A DNA stretch of 15,676 nucleotides from an uncultured Collinsella sp. (GCA_900543615.1 UQSC01000041.1:1-15676), one strand, 5' to 3'; positions 1 through 8,232 are shown, numbered from the stretch's first letter. A program made the numbers and translations. The notes: generated by a model not told the origin, from the sequence alone.

Positions 1-16
1 CTTCGTTAAACGGGCG

Positions 17-1642
17 CTAGGGCGCCACCCTTACACCAACATTTTCGACGCGATCGTCCATGATGGCGTAGTGGCTGCCGTAGGCACCGGCGTTGGCGGT
101 AATGTCGATGCCCAGCTCGTCGGCGCCTTCCTTAAGCGCGTTGGCGAGCAGTGCAGAGGTGCCGGCGCCAGCGCACAGAACCAGAACCCTCAGATCCTTG
201 CCCTTAAGGGCGGACGGAGCTGCGGAGGCCTCAGTGGCAGAAGCGGTCTCGACAACAGGAGCCTCAACGGCGGGGGCGTCAGCGGTCTTGACGGTCTTGG
301 TCTCCTCGGCCTCTTCTTCGGCCAGGGTCTCGGCCTCCTGCTTGCACAGGACGTTGTCGTAGGCCTTGCAGAACGGGTAGTAGATCAAGAAGTCAACGAC
401 CAGCAGGACGACAACCAGGACCAGAGAGATCGGCTGGAAGTTGGTGTCGATGAAGGTGCCGATCGGTCCGGGGAGTGCCCACGGCATGGCATAGATAAAG
501 CCGTTCATGCCCAAAAAGTCGATGAAGAACTTACCAATGAGGACGTTGGCCACGGGGGCAAACAGGAACGGGATCAGGAAGTACGGGTTGAGGATGATGG
601 GCGCGGCGAACAGCAGCGGCTCGTTGACGGCGAACATCACGGGTACGACAGAGGCTTTGCCGACGGCCTTGAGCTGCTTGGAGCGCATAAAGAGCAGGAA
701 GATGATCGGGACAATGAACGTGGCGCCGGTGCCGCCGAGTTCGCCGATGTAGTTACCGAAGTTCTCGGTCAGGGCGAGGGCGGGGTGACCGCCGGCCTGC
801 AGCGTGGCGAGGTTGGTGGTGATGTTGCCAAACAGCGCGGCGTTGAGGGCAGGCTTAACGACCGAGGGGCCGTGGATGCCCATGAACCAGAACAGCGGGA
901 TCATGAACCAGATGAGGGCGAGGCCGGCGTAGGAATCGGCAGCGGCGAACAGCGGGCTCACCAGCGTGGAGATGACGTTGGCAAACGGGACGGCCAAGCA
1001 GGTGCGGCAGATAACGTCGATGACGGCGACAAACAGGATGGAGAAGCTGAAGGCGAAGATGTCGCGGAAGTTCTGGGCGATGGCGCCGGGGACTTCTTTG
1101 GGCAGCTTGATGGTGATGTCTCGCTTAATGCAGAAGGCATAGATGTTGACCGTGGCAAATGCGGCGACAAAGGAGCTCAGCAGGCCCTTGGTGCCCATGT
1201 TGTCGGTAAAGAACACCGAGACATCGGCGCCGTCGATCTTGGCACTCGTCTGGGTAACGGCCAAGATGAGCATAGCGCACATGGCGGCGACCATGGTGCT
1301 CGTGGCGTTGATGGCCTTGCCGGCAGGCATGCGGCGGTTCTTGGAGCCGGTCAGCGCGCTTGCGGTGGTGCCGGCGACCATGATGCCCACGACGCCCATC
1401 GTGAAGTTGTAAACCTTGTTGCAGAAGTTCACGACGTCGACGTTCCACCAGTCGGGCAGCGTAAAGCCGCCGACCGTGGCGACAACGCCCGGCAGGGTCG
1501 AAATAAGCAGGAAGACAGAAGAAGACAGGATGATGGGCATTGCTGCCAAAAAGCCGTCTTTAATGGCCTGAAGGTAGATGTTCTTAGAGACCTTGTCGAA
1601 GTACGGCTGACCTTTCTCCAAGAACTTAACGATCGATTCCAT
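17..1642 (-). CDS. lacE: PTS lactose/cellobiose-family EIICB transporter, EIIB domain truncated
   Basis: This 541-residue membrane permease imports a beta-galactoside, probably lactose, and phosphorylates it at C6. Residues 1-430 are a lactose-family EIIC domain with many hydrophobic helices, the GIHGPS motif (H257) and the NEPLLF motif (E341), which bind sugar in this family. A charged, Ala/Pro-rich linker (about 430-480) leads to an EIIB domain with the phospho-cysteine C490 in VLVLCAGAGTS. The EIIB domain runs only 51 residues past C490, against 96 in the paralogue at 6424-8199. Homology fades after AYGSHYAIMDD and the reading frame stops at a TAG, so the C-terminal half of EIIB is missing. 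The start is supported by AGAGGAG eight bases upstream. It lies 176 nt downstream of a lacG-type gene, in one operon. Family is certain; exact sugar is inferred from the neighbours. Confidence 0.9.
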   Translation of the reverse strand: MESIVKFLEKGQPYFDKVSKNIYLQAIKDGFLAAMPIILSSSVFLLISTLPGVVATVGGFTLPDWWNVDVVNFCNKVYNFTMGVVGIMVAGTTASALTGSKNRRMPAGKAINATSTMVAAMCAMLILAVTQTSAKIDGADVSVFFTDNMGTKGLLSSFVAAFATVNIYAFCIKRDITIKLPKEVPGAIAQNFRDIFAFSFSILFVAVIDVICRTCLAVPFANVISTLVSPLFAAADSYAGLALIWFMIPLFWFMGIHGPSVVKPALNAALFGNITTNLATLQAGGHPALALTENFGNYIGELGGTGATFIVPIIFLLFMRSKQLKAVGKASVVPVMFAVNEPLLFAAPIILNPYFLIPFLFAPVANVLIGKFFIDFLGMNGFIYAMPWALPGPIGTFIDTNFQPISLVLVVVLLVVDFLIYYPFCKAYDNVLCKQEAETLAEEEAEETKTVKTADAPAVEAPVVETASATEASAAPSALKGKDLRVLVLCAGAGTSALLANALKEGADELGIDITANAGAYGSHYAIMDDRVENVGVRVAP

Positions 1643-1755
1643 AGTTCACGCTCCTCTTTGCATGAAATCTTAATGGCATGGACGTTGAAAACCTATATGG
1701 TCTCCCGCTTGCTAAAAGCCCGGGTGCAGGCGGGGTCGGTCCCAGGGGGAGAGAG

Positions 1756-1792
1756 GGGAGCGGCTGGGTTTGTATCGCATAGGGCCGCTCCC
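1756..1792 (-). other. Intercistronic stem-loop between lacG1 and EIICB1
   Basis: In the 176-nt gap between the two leftward genes, GGGAGCGGC (1756-1764) pairs perfectly with GCCGCTCCC (1784-1792) around a 19-nt loop. On the transcribed strand a further four pairs form beyond one mismatch. No T-run follows in the direction of transcription, so it looks more like an mRNA processing or stability element than a full terminator. Function is inferred. Confidence 0.5.
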
Positions 1793-1818
1793 TTCTCGGG
1801 GGAAAGCGAGGCGATGCG

Positions 1819-3267
1819 CTACTGCGCGTCCGCCATAGTGTCGGCGAGCTCCTTGTACCAGAGTGCCGACTGCTTGATGTAGCGTTTTTGCGTGTCGAAG
1901 TCGATGTAGAACAGGCCGTAGCGCTTGTTATAGCCATTGGCCCACGAGAACTGGTCCTGCAGGCTCCAGATAAAGTAGCCCTGGACGTCGACGCCCTCGG
2001 CGCGCGCCTGGAGCACCTTCTCCATGTGCTGGTCGACAAAGTCGATGCGCTCGGGATCGGCGACGATGCCGTTTGCGTCGGGCTCGGGGTCCTTGTGGCC
2101 CAGGCCGTTTTCGGTGATATAGATGACGGGGAGGTTGGGATAGGTGGCGCTGATGTGCTTGAGCGTGTCGTAGAGGCCTTGCGGGTAGATGAGCCAATCC
2201 CAGTCGGTGGTGGGGATACCCGGCATATCGACCTGCTGCCCGACGCCCTTAAACTTAAAGCACGAGGTGCCCTTGTCTCCGGTGCCGTTAAAGCTGTTGG
2301 TTGACTCGCCATCGTAGGCGGCGATAAACGCCGACTGATAGTAGTTGAGGCCGAACATATCGTTGCGGGGCGCCGCCTTGGCGAGCTCCTCCATGTCGCT
2401 GTCCTCAACCGTAAGTGTGGCGTTGTTGGCACGCAGAATCTCGTTGATGAGTGAGAGGGTGCGCGCGGAGTAGTGACCCAGGAAGGCGCCGTCCATGATG
2501 AAGTCGGTGTAGAAGGCGTTGTACAGGTCGGCGGCGTGCTGGTCGGCGGGCGAGTCGGTGGCAGGATATGCCGGCGTCAGGACGTTGACCATGCCAATGC
2601 GTCCGCCCAGGTGCTCGGTCTCGTCAAGATCCTTATACAGGTTGACGGCGCGGGCGTGGGCAACGAGCTCGTTGTGCTGGCTCTGGATGCCGCTCGTCAC
2701 ATCAAAGTGATGGTTGGGCGGGAAGTTGCCTTGGATGTATTGGGAGTGCGAGAGGCTGATGAGCTCGTTGATGGTGAACCAATTCTTGACCTCGCGGAAC
2801 TCGCGGAAGCAGAACTCGGCATAGCGCACATAGGCGTCGACGGTCTTGCGGTTGAGCCAGTCGCCCTGGTTGAACAGGGCGGCGGGGGAGTCAAAGTGAT
2901 GCAGGGACACATAGGGCTCGACGCCATACTTTTTGCAGCAGGCGAACAGCTCGTGGTAGTGCTTAACGCCCTCGGCGAGGGGTTCGGCATCGTCGCCGTT
3001 GGGGAAGATGCGGGTCCAGGCGATGGACACACGAATGGCGTTGAGTCCATGCTCGGCAGAAAGGCGGATATCCTCCTCGTAGCGGTTGTAGAAATCACTG
3101 GCCGGGTCGGGCAAAAAGCGACCCTGGGCGACAAGGTAATCGTCCCACATGGTCTTACCCTTGCCTGCCACCTTCGTGGAACCTTCCGTTTGGTACGCGG
3201 CGGTTGCGGCGCCCCAAACAAAGCCCTTCGGCAGCTGCTGTACGCGGTTTAGCAAAGACATATGCAT
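1819..3267 (-). CDS. lacG: GH1 6-phospho-beta-galactosidase, copy 1
   Basis: Cytoplasmic glycosidase that cleaves the PTS product (lactose-6-phosphate type) to galactose-6-phosphate and an aglycone such as glucose. The 482 residues form one GH1 barrel. The acid/base is E168 in FTINE and the nucleophile E386 in ITENG. The phosphate-binding triad known from Lactococcus LacG (S428, K435, Y437) is present as S441, K448 and Y450 in FSWANGYNKRYG. W442, next to the serine, is the Trp typical of 6-phospho-beta-galactosidases, where 6-phospho-beta-glucosidases usually have Ala. First gene of a leftward operon with EIICB1. Two ATGs compete: 3267, and 3261 (Met3), which is better spaced from the upstream AGAGGG. 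It is clearly diverged from copy 2 at 4918-6357, so the aglycone or linkage preference may differ. Confidence 0.92.
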   Translation of the reverse strand: MHMSLLNRVQQLPKGFVWGAATAAYQTEGSTKVAGKGKTMWDDYLVAQGRFLPDPASDFYNRYEEDIRLSAEHGLNAIRVSIAWTRIFPNGDDAEPLAEGVKHYHELFACCKKYGVEPYVSLHHFDSPAALFNQGDWLNRKTVDAYVRYAEFCFREFREVKNWFTINELISLSHSQYIQGNFPPNHHFDVTSGIQSQHNELVAHARAVNLYKDLDETEHLGGRIGMVNVLTPAYPATDSPADQHAADLYNAFYTDFIMDGAFLGHYSARTLSLINEILRANNATLTVEDSDMEELAKAAPRNDMFGLNYYQSAFIAAYDGESTNSFNGTGDKGTSCFKFKGVGQQVDMPGIPTTDWDWLIYPQGLYDTLKHISATYPNLPVIYITENGLGHKDPEPDANGIVADPERIDFVDQHMEKVLQARAEGVDVQGYFIWSLQDQFSWANGYNKRYGLFYIDFDTQKRYIKQSALWYKELADTMADAQ

Positions 3268-3374
3268 ACACCCTCTCGTCTCGCTGTTCGATATTGTGCG
3301 TTTGCGCTCAGGAGGCTCCCTGGTTAGCGTTCAGCGGTGAAAAAGCCCGATAAACACTATCTTAAAATGATTAG

Positions 3375-3398
3375 AACCAAAATGAGCACGTGAACATT
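3375..3398 (-). promoter_or_regulatory. LacI-type operator abutting the -35 box of the lacG1 operon
   Basis: AATGAGCACGTGAACATT (3381-3398) is an 18-bp palindrome with AATG/CATT ends and a CACGTG core, the CG-centred symmetry typical of LacI-family sites. On the leftward strand it runs straight into TTGGTT (3380-3375), a possible -35 box; the -10 is not clear (TAGTGT 15 bases on is the best fit). The same operator/TTGG junction occurs in module 2 at 8255-8278, which is the main support. The binding protein, probably the regulator at 3604-4641, is inferred. Confidence 0.65.
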
Positions 3399-3495
3399 TG
3401 ACAATAAGCATGTTAACCATCCGGCTGGGATGTATAGAAACAAAACAACTTCAAACAGCCGCGAACGGTTGTATTTGTTCGGTAAGCGGTTTTGA

Positions 3496-3525
3496 TTGAC
3501 AGAAGTTTTCATGTTGTGGTATATG
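3496..3525 (+). promoter_or_regulatory. Promoter of lacI1
   Basis: A perfect -35 TTGACA (3496-3501) is followed after 18 nt by TATATG (3520-3525). Transcription would begin near 3532, giving a leader of about 70 nt before the regulator gene. It is the best sigma-70-like promoter in the window. Confidence 0.65.
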
Positions 3526-3603
3526 GCTCGGGTATCATGAGCACGTTATCAATGCATGTACGATGCGCCATGGGCGCGGGGAATAGTTGGGAAGCAGGTT
3601 AGC

Positions 3604-4641
3604 GTGGAAGGCATGGATCAGCAGACAAGGAATGGTCGTTCGGCGAGCGCGGCAGAGGTTGCGGCGCTCGCTGGCGTGAGCCGCCAGACTGTGTCTCGCG
3701 TGGTCAACGGTATGCCCAACGTGACGGAAAAGACGCGCAAGCGTGTGCTGGCCGCCATGGAAGAGCTGGGCTTTCGTCCCAATTTTGCTGGAGCGGCGTT
3801 GCGCGGCGGGTCGTATCGTTCTATTGGCCTGTGCATGTACAACATCACACGTGTCGGTAACCTGGCGACGCTCGAGGGTATCATGCAAGCGGCGCGCGAG
3901 CACGATTTTGCCGTCACTATGATCGAGATGGGCGGCGACAAGCCCTATGCACTTGCCGATGCCTCGCGCCGCATGGTCGAGCGACCCGTCGACGGCATGA
4001 TTCTCAACATGAACCGCATGGCTCCCGATTTTGAGGAGTTTGTTCCCCAGCCGGGAGTGCGAACGGTCATCCTGTCCATGTATGCGCATCCGCGCTGCAC
4101 GACGATCGACTCCGACCAGTATGGTTCGTGCGAGCTGTTGACCAATTATCTGCTGGAACATGGTCACTCGAATATGCGGTTTGTGGCGGGTCCGGAAAAC
4201 TCGATTTCCTCGCGTTTTCGTGAGGCCGGTTGGCGCGATACGCTGGGTCGTGCTCATGTCGATGCCGCTCCGATGCTGCGTGGCGATTGGAGTGCGGACA
4301 GTGGGTACGCCATGGGCGAGCGGATTGCGGCCGAGGTGCTTGCCGGCGGGTCGCAGACGCCGACTGCCGTGCTTGCGGCAAATGACCAGATGGCGCTGGG
4401 CGTTATCGCCGCGCTCGAGAACGCGGGCCTGTCCGTGCCCGACGACGTGAGCGTGGTTGGTATCGACGACGCACTCGAGGGACTTGTTCCTCACAATCGG
4501 CTGACGACGCTGCGATTTGATTTGCGCGGTGTCGGTAAGCTTGCGTTTGAGGCGGCGATTGGAGAGAGCTCGTCTATCGAGGCGATTCATGTGCCGAGCA
4601 CGCTGGTCGAACGCTCGACTGTTAGGGACATACGGGGTTAG
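3604..4641 (+). CDS. LacI-family transcriptional regulator, module 1
   Basis: A LacI/GalR-type repressor, probably sugar-responsive, that would control the divergent lacG1-EIICB1 operon. The N-terminal helix-turn-helix reads EVAALAGVSRQTVSRVVN, followed by the hinge helix RPNFAGAALR and a periplasmic-binding-protein-like effector domain with the usual VLAANDQMALGVI and DVSVVGIDD stretches. Start: GTG at 3604 (345 aa) has GGGAAGCAGG just upstream; ATG at 3613 is possible but its GGAAGG lies only one base away, and the longer ATG at 3556 adds residues that look untypical. A close paralogue is at 8557-9561. Tagatose-pathway operons in Firmicutes are usually run by DeoR-type LacR, so LacI-type control is a departure. 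Effector unknown. Confidence 0.9.
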   Translation: MEGMDQQTRNGRSASAAEVAALAGVSRQTVSRVVNGMPNVTEKTRKRVLAAMEELGFRPNFAGAALRGGSYRSIGLCMYNITRVGNLATLEGIMQAAREHDFAVTMIEMGGDKPYALADASRRMVERPVDGMILNMNRMAPDFEEFVPQPGVRTVILSMYAHPRCTTIDSDQYGSCELLTNYLLEHGHSNMRFVAGPENSISSRFREAGWRDTLGRAHVDAAPMLRGDWSADSGYAMGERIAAEVLAGGSQTPTAVLAANDQMALGVIAALENAGLSVPDDVSVVGIDDALEGLVPHNRLTTLRFDLRGVGKLAFEAAIGESSSIEAIHVPSTLVERSTVRDIRG

Positions 4642-4651
4642 GTCCTACTCC

Positions 4652-4797
4652 GTTTGTCTCGATTTGTAACAGGTAGACGGTCAAAAGCGGGCTACGTGTT
4701 ACAGATTTAGATTCTTCGGAAAGAGCAATCCTGTTCGTCTCAATCTGTAACAGCTAGGACCAAAAAACTCAGCTAGATGTTACAGATTGAGACGAAC
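4652..4797. repeat. Tandem pair of palindromic repeat elements
   Basis: Two related stem-loops follow lacI1. In the second, GTTCGTCTCAATCTGTAACA (4733-4752) is perfectly complementary to 4778-4797; the stem reaches 25 pairs with one mismatch (4733-4757 with 4773-4797) around a 15-nt loop. The first (4657-4676 with 4692-4711) is a degenerate relative: its left arm at 4652-4671 matches the second's left arm at 17 of 20 bases, all differences being transitions. It looks like a REP or MITE-like intergenic element in two copies of unequal age. No gene fits here. Confidence 0.7.
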
Positions 4798-4812
4798 GGC
4801 TTCCGACCTGAA

Positions 4813-4856
4813 CAAAAAGGTCGGGGGCGGCTCGCCGTGTGACGTGCCGCCCCCGG
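4813..4856 (-). terminator. Rho-independent terminator of the EIICB2-lacG2 operon
   Basis: CGGGGGCGGC (4822-4831) pairs with GCCGCCCCCG (4846-4855) around a 14-nt loop. Read leftwards, the stem is followed by ACCTTTTTG. It lies about 60 nt beyond the lacG2 stop codon. A second 7-bp hairpin, CCGACCT (4803-4809) with AGGTCGG (4818-4824), shares three bases with this stem and is mutually exclusive with it. Confidence 0.75.
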
Positions 4857-4917
4857 CTGAGAAATGGGGACAGGTTATGTGGGCGGTGCAACTCCGCCAA
4901 CCGCTCGTCGCAAGCCG

Positions 4918-6357
4918 CTAGTCCAGACGACGGGTCTGCGCCACGTGCTTATACCAGTATGCGCTTGCCTTGGGCGTGCGCTTCTGGGTTTCAAAGTCAA
5001 CGTAGAAGAAGCCGTAACGCTTGTTGTAGCCATTGGTCCAGGAGAACTGATCCTGCAGGCTCCACAGGAAGTAGCCGCCCACGTTGACGCCCACCTCCAT
5101 GGCCTTGAGCAACCAGCGCAGGTGCTGCTCGATGTAGTCGATGCGCGGCTGGTCGTCCACAAAACCGTCCTTGTAGGGGTCCTTGTAGCCCATGCCGTTC
5201 TCGGTGATGAAGATCTGCTTGTAGTTGGGGTAGCGCTGCTTAATGTAGACGAGCAGATCGAACAGACCCTCGGGATAGATAATCCAGTCCCAGTCAGTGG
5301 TGGGGATGCCGGGCTTGTTCACGTGCTCGCCAATGCCCTTGACGCGCCAGCGGCCGGTGCCCTTCTCGCCCGTACCGTTGTGGTGCAGGTCGTTCTCGCC
5401 ATCGTAAGCCTTCAAGAAACGGCACTGGTAGTTGTTAACGCCCAGGTAGTCGTTGTAGAGGGCGGCCTCGCGCATGATTTCCAGATCCTCGTCTAGGATC
5501 TCGATGGTACCGCCCGAGACGGCGGCCAGGCGGTTGGCGCACTCGAGGGTGTCGGGCGCGTAGTCGCCGCGGAAGGTGGCGTCGAGCAAGAACTGGTTTT
5601 GCAGCACGTGCTCGTTGTTGGCGGCTTTGATGTCGGCGGGGTCGTTCTCGTTGAGCGGATACTTAAACTCCAACGACTGGATGACGCCGATCTTGCCCTT
5701 AAAACCGCCGTTGTGGAAGGCCAGTACTGCCTTGGCGTGGGCGAGCATCATGTTGTGCTCGCACTGGAAGGCCTCGGCCAGATGCGCCTTGACGCCACCG
5801 GGGAAGGTGCCCTCGATGTAGGTGTTGGAGGCGTCGGCCCAGATCTCGTTAAAGGTGAACCAGTAGGTCACCTGGTCGGCGTACTCCTTAAAGCAGAAGG
5901 TGGCAAAGTCCACAAAGGCGTCGATGGTCTCGCGGTTGAGGAAGTCGCCCTTCTCAAAGAGGGGCAGCGGCGTGTCAAAGTGATGCAACGTGACGAACGG
6001 CTCAACGTGGTGCTTGTGACACTCGGCAAACAGGTCGTGGTAGAACTGGACGCCCTCGGGGTTGATCTCGCCGGTGCCGATGGGGAAGATGCGGCTCCAG
6101 GCGATGGAGAGGCGGATGCCGTTGATACCGAACTCCTCGCACAGCTCCAAGTCGACGGGGTACTGGTTGTAGAAGTCCGAAGCGGGATCGGGGGAAAAGC
6201 GCCCCTGGGCCTCCAGGAAGTCGTCCCAGGCAACCTTGCCTTTACCGTGGGTCCGGGTCTCGCCCTCTACCTGGTAGGCAGCGGTGGCGCCGCCAAAGAC
6301 AAAGTTCTCGGGAAACTGCGCAGGCGGGTTGGTGACGCTAGCAGGGTTAACGGACAT
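4918..6357 (-). CDS. lacG: GH1 6-phospho-beta-galactosidase, copy 2
   Basis: A 479-residue cytoplasmic GH1 enzyme that hydrolyses lactose-6-phosphate-type sugars. E171 in FTFNE is the acid/base and E386 in ITENG the nucleophile. S439, K446 and Y448 in FSWTNGYNKRYG match the 6-phosphate pocket of Lactococcus LacG, and W440 is the galacto-type Trp. Motifs such as VEPFVTLHHFDTP and FVDDQPRIDY make it look closer to classical Firmicutes LacG than copy 1 does. It follows EIICB2 after 66 nt and is the last gene of the operon. The upstream region of the ATG at 6357 has no good ribosome-binding site, so translation may depend on the upstream gene or start a few codons away; the GH1 fold itself begins near residue 15 (FPENFVFGGATAAYQ). 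Confidence 0.93.
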   Translation of the reverse strand: MSVNPASVTNPPAQFPENFVFGGATAAYQVEGETRTHGKGKVAWDDFLEAQGRFSPDPASDFYNQYPVDLELCEEFGINGIRLSIAWSRIFPIGTGEINPEGVQFYHDLFAECHKHHVEPFVTLHHFDTPLPLFEKGDFLNRETIDAFVDFATFCFKEYADQVTYWFTFNEIWADASNTYIEGTFPGGVKAHLAEAFQCEHNMMLAHAKAVLAFHNGGFKGKIGVIQSLEFKYPLNENDPADIKAANNEHVLQNQFLLDATFRGDYAPDTLECANRLAAVSGGTIEILDEDLEIMREAALYNDYLGVNNYQCRFLKAYDGENDLHHNGTGEKGTGRWRVKGIGEHVNKPGIPTTDWDWIIYPEGLFDLLVYIKQRYPNYKQIFITENGMGYKDPYKDGFVDDQPRIDYIEQHLRWLLKAMEVGVNVGGYFLWSLQDQFSWTNGYNKRYGFFYVDFETQKRTPKASAYWYKHVAQTRRLD

Positions 6358-6381
6358 GATGATCCAATCGTCTAAATCGGA

Positions 6382-6413
6382 GGGCCAGTCGGTCTTGGAT
6401 GGTCGGCTGGCCC
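6382..6413 (-). other. Intercistronic stem-loop between EIICB2 and lacG2
   Basis: GGGCCAG (6382-6388) pairs with CTGGCCC (6407-6413). The stem extends to 13 pairs with G-T pairs if read on the + strand, but is interrupted on the transcribed strand. No T-run follows. Its position, just before a gene with a weak ribosome-binding site, parallels the hairpin at 1756-1792 in module 1. Confidence 0.4.
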
Positions 6414-6423
6414 TGAGCGTTAC

Positions 6424-8199
6424 TTACTTCGAGAGTTGCTCGCTTACGAAGGCGAGAGACTTATCGCCGTTCTGGGAGAGTTCGATGTACTGCTTGCCAC
6501 GGCAGGCGACGCACTTGTTGCCCACGCGCTCGCAGTCCTTCTGCAGGTCGGCCAGGTAGCTTGCGGCCTGCGGGGCCAGTACGACCAGGTCAAAGTCGGG
6601 GAGCATGTCGACGTGGTTGCCATATGCCTCGGCAGCGGTCTCAAGATTGATGCCGCGCTCTTTAGCAGCCTTGGCCAGCGCGTTGGCGAGCAGGCCCGAG
6701 GTTCCGCCGCCCTGGCAGAGCACGAGCACGCGCTTGCCGTTGAGGTCGCTGGTGGCCGTTGCCTCGGCAGCGGGTGCTGCGGAAGCGGCGGGAGCGTCGG
6801 CCTTCACGGCCTCGGCAGCAGCGCCGGCGGCAACGCTCTTGGCGTCGGCCTTGCCCTGGAAGGCATCGTTGAGCTTGGCGGCCTTCTCGGCGTTCTTGGC
6901 GGCGAGCTCCTCCTGGGAAATCTCGGCCTCCTCGGCGCACTTCTGGGCGTCATAGGCACGGAAGAACGGATAGTACAGAACGAAGTCGACGACCAGGATA
7001 AGGGCGAGCATCACAAAGGCGAGCGGCTGGAAGCCCAGGCCCATGATGGTGCCGATGGGCCCGGGGACGGTCCAAGGCAGGGTGTACATAAAGCCGTTCA
7101 TGCCCAAGAAGTCGATAAAGATCTTGAGGATCCAGATGTTGGCGATCGGGGCAAAGACAAACGGGACAAAGAAGACGGGGTTGAGCACGATGGGCGCGGC
7201 GAACAGCAGCGGCTCGTTGACGGCAAAGCAGACGGGGACGATGGCGGCCTTACCGACGGCGCGCATCTCCTGGGACTTGGCCAGGAAGCAGAACATAAAG
7301 ACCAGGACGAGCGTGGCGCCGGTGCCGCCCATGCAGACGACGAAGTACTGGGCACCCTGGGTCAGGACGGCGGAAGCGTGCTGGCCAGCCTGGAACGCAG
7401 CTAGGTTGTCGGTCATGTTGGCAACGAGAGCGGCGGCGATGGCGGGCTCGACGATCGAGGGGCCGTGGACGCCCACGAACCAGAAGAGGCTCATGGCGCC
7501 GTAGATCACAGCGAGGCCGATGTAGCCGTCGGCAGCGGTGAACAGGGGCTGGAACACCTGGATGACGCCCTGGGCAAAGCAGAAGCCAAAAGCAGCGCGG
7601 AAGACGATGTCAAAGACCCAAAAGACGGTGATGCAGACGGAGAAGGGGATGATGTCCTTAAAGGTCTGCGAGATGTTGGGCGGAACCTGCTCGGGCATCT
7701 TGACGGTGATGTTGCGCTTAATGAAGAACTTGTAGATGATGCCGGTCACAAACGCAGCGATGAAAGCGGTCAGCAGGCCCTTGGAACCAAGGTAGGTGGT
7801 GTTGAAGCCGCTGGCGGCGTCCGTGGCGACCGTGTCGCTCGAAAGGAGCAAGAAGCCGATGATGGCCGCGCACATGCATGAGATAAAGTTAATCTGGTTA
7901 TTCTTGGGCAGGTCGCGGTTCTGAGCGTCGGCGAAGTGCTTGGCCGTGGTGGCGGCGCAGGCGATGGCCAGGATGCCCATGGAGTAGTTGTAGCACTTCC
8001 ACAGAGCGTTGTTGATGTCATCGGGCCAGTAGAAACCCCAGATGTTGGGGACCGAGGCTACCAGGCAGAAGATGGACGAGAAGATGATGATGGGGATGAC
8101 GGAGATAAAGCCGTCGCGGATCGCCTTGAGGTACTTGTTGCGGGCGATCGCGTTGAAAAAGGGCTGGCCCTTTTCGATGATGGCGATGAGTTGCTCCAT
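6424..8199 (-). CDS. lacE: PTS lactose/cellobiose-family EIICB transporter, complete
   Basis: A 591-residue inner-membrane permease with fused EIIC and EIIB domains. Residues 1-420 are EIIC, with GVHGPS (H245) and AVNEPLLF (E329) as sugar-binding motifs. Residues about 425-485 form a long Ala/Glu/Lys-rich linker. The EIIB domain (about 489-591) carries the phospho-cysteine C495 in VLVLCQGGGTSG and continues through DLVVLAPQ to FVSEQLSK, the normal full length. AGGAG lies six bases before the ATG. First gene of the leftward operon with lacG2 and divergent from lacI2. It should take phosphate from the EIIA at 9776-10114. Lactose is the likeliest substrate given lacG, lacAB and lacC; cellobiose-like sugars cannot be ruled out from sequence alone. 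Confidence 0.93.
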   Translation of the reverse strand: MEQLIAIIEKGQPFFNAIARNKYLKAIRDGFISVIPIIIFSSIFCLVASVPNIWGFYWPDDINNALWKCYNYSMGILAIACAATTAKHFADAQNRDLPKNNQINFISCMCAAIIGFLLLSSDTVATDAASGFNTTYLGSKGLLTAFIAAFVTGIIYKFFIKRNITVKMPEQVPPNISQTFKDIIPFSVCITVFWVFDIVFRAAFGFCFAQGVIQVFQPLFTAADGYIGLAVIYGAMSLFWFVGVHGPSIVEPAIAAALVANMTDNLAAFQAGQHASAVLTQGAQYFVVCMGGTGATLVLVFMFCFLAKSQEMRAVGKAAIVPVCFAVNEPLLFAAPIVLNPVFFVPFVFAPIANIWILKIFIDFLGMNGFMYTLPWTVPGPIGTIMGLGFQPLAFVMLALILVVDFVLYYPFFRAYDAQKCAEEAEISQEELAAKNAEKAAKLNDAFQGKADAKSVAAGAAAEAVKADAPAASAAPAAEATATSDLNGKRVLVLCQGGGTSGLLANALAKAAKERGINLETAAEAYGNHVDMLPDFDLVVLAPQAASYLADLQKDCERVGNKCVACRGKQYIELSQNGDKSLAFVSEQLSK

Positions 8200-8232
8200 G
8201 CAATGCTCCTAAGAGTCGGTGGGTTAGCAACG

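Larger units (their letters stand above)
3268..3603. other. Divergent control region between lacG1 operon and lacI1
   Basis: This 336-nt gap holds no convincing gene. It contains the 18-bp palindromic operator candidate at 3381-3398, a strong rightward promoter at 3496-3525, a GTTAAC palindrome at 3411-3416, and an inverted CGAAC-N10-GTTCG pair (3462-3466 and 3477-3481) that includes GCGAACGGT, a variant of a motif seen upstream of lacF and lacA. Confidence 0.7.

Noticed and set aside
71..1882. 603-codon open frame on the + strand
   Set aside because: It lies antisense to the EIICB1 gene and runs into lacG1; its Gly/Asp/Val-rich composition is that of a GC-rich shadow frame and matches no family.
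3388..3393. CACGTG considered as an isolated E/G-box-like site
   Set aside because: It is better explained as the core of the 18-bp LacI-type operator shared with module 2.
3268..3603. CcpA-type catabolite (cre) site
   Set aside because: No sequence close to the TGWAAnCGnTTnCA consensus was found in this or the other promoter regions.
3535..4590. 351-codon open frame on the - strand
   Set aside because: Antisense to the lacI1 regulator, whose helix-turn-helix and effector domain are unmistakable; the reverse frame is low-complexity His/Arg-rich.
4652..4797. CRISPR-like repeats
   Set aside because: Only two unequal palindromic units with no regular spacers and no cas genes.
6436..7881. Long + strand frames opposite EIICB2
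   Set aside because: Shadows of the PTS gene; no ribosome-binding site and no recognisable domain.
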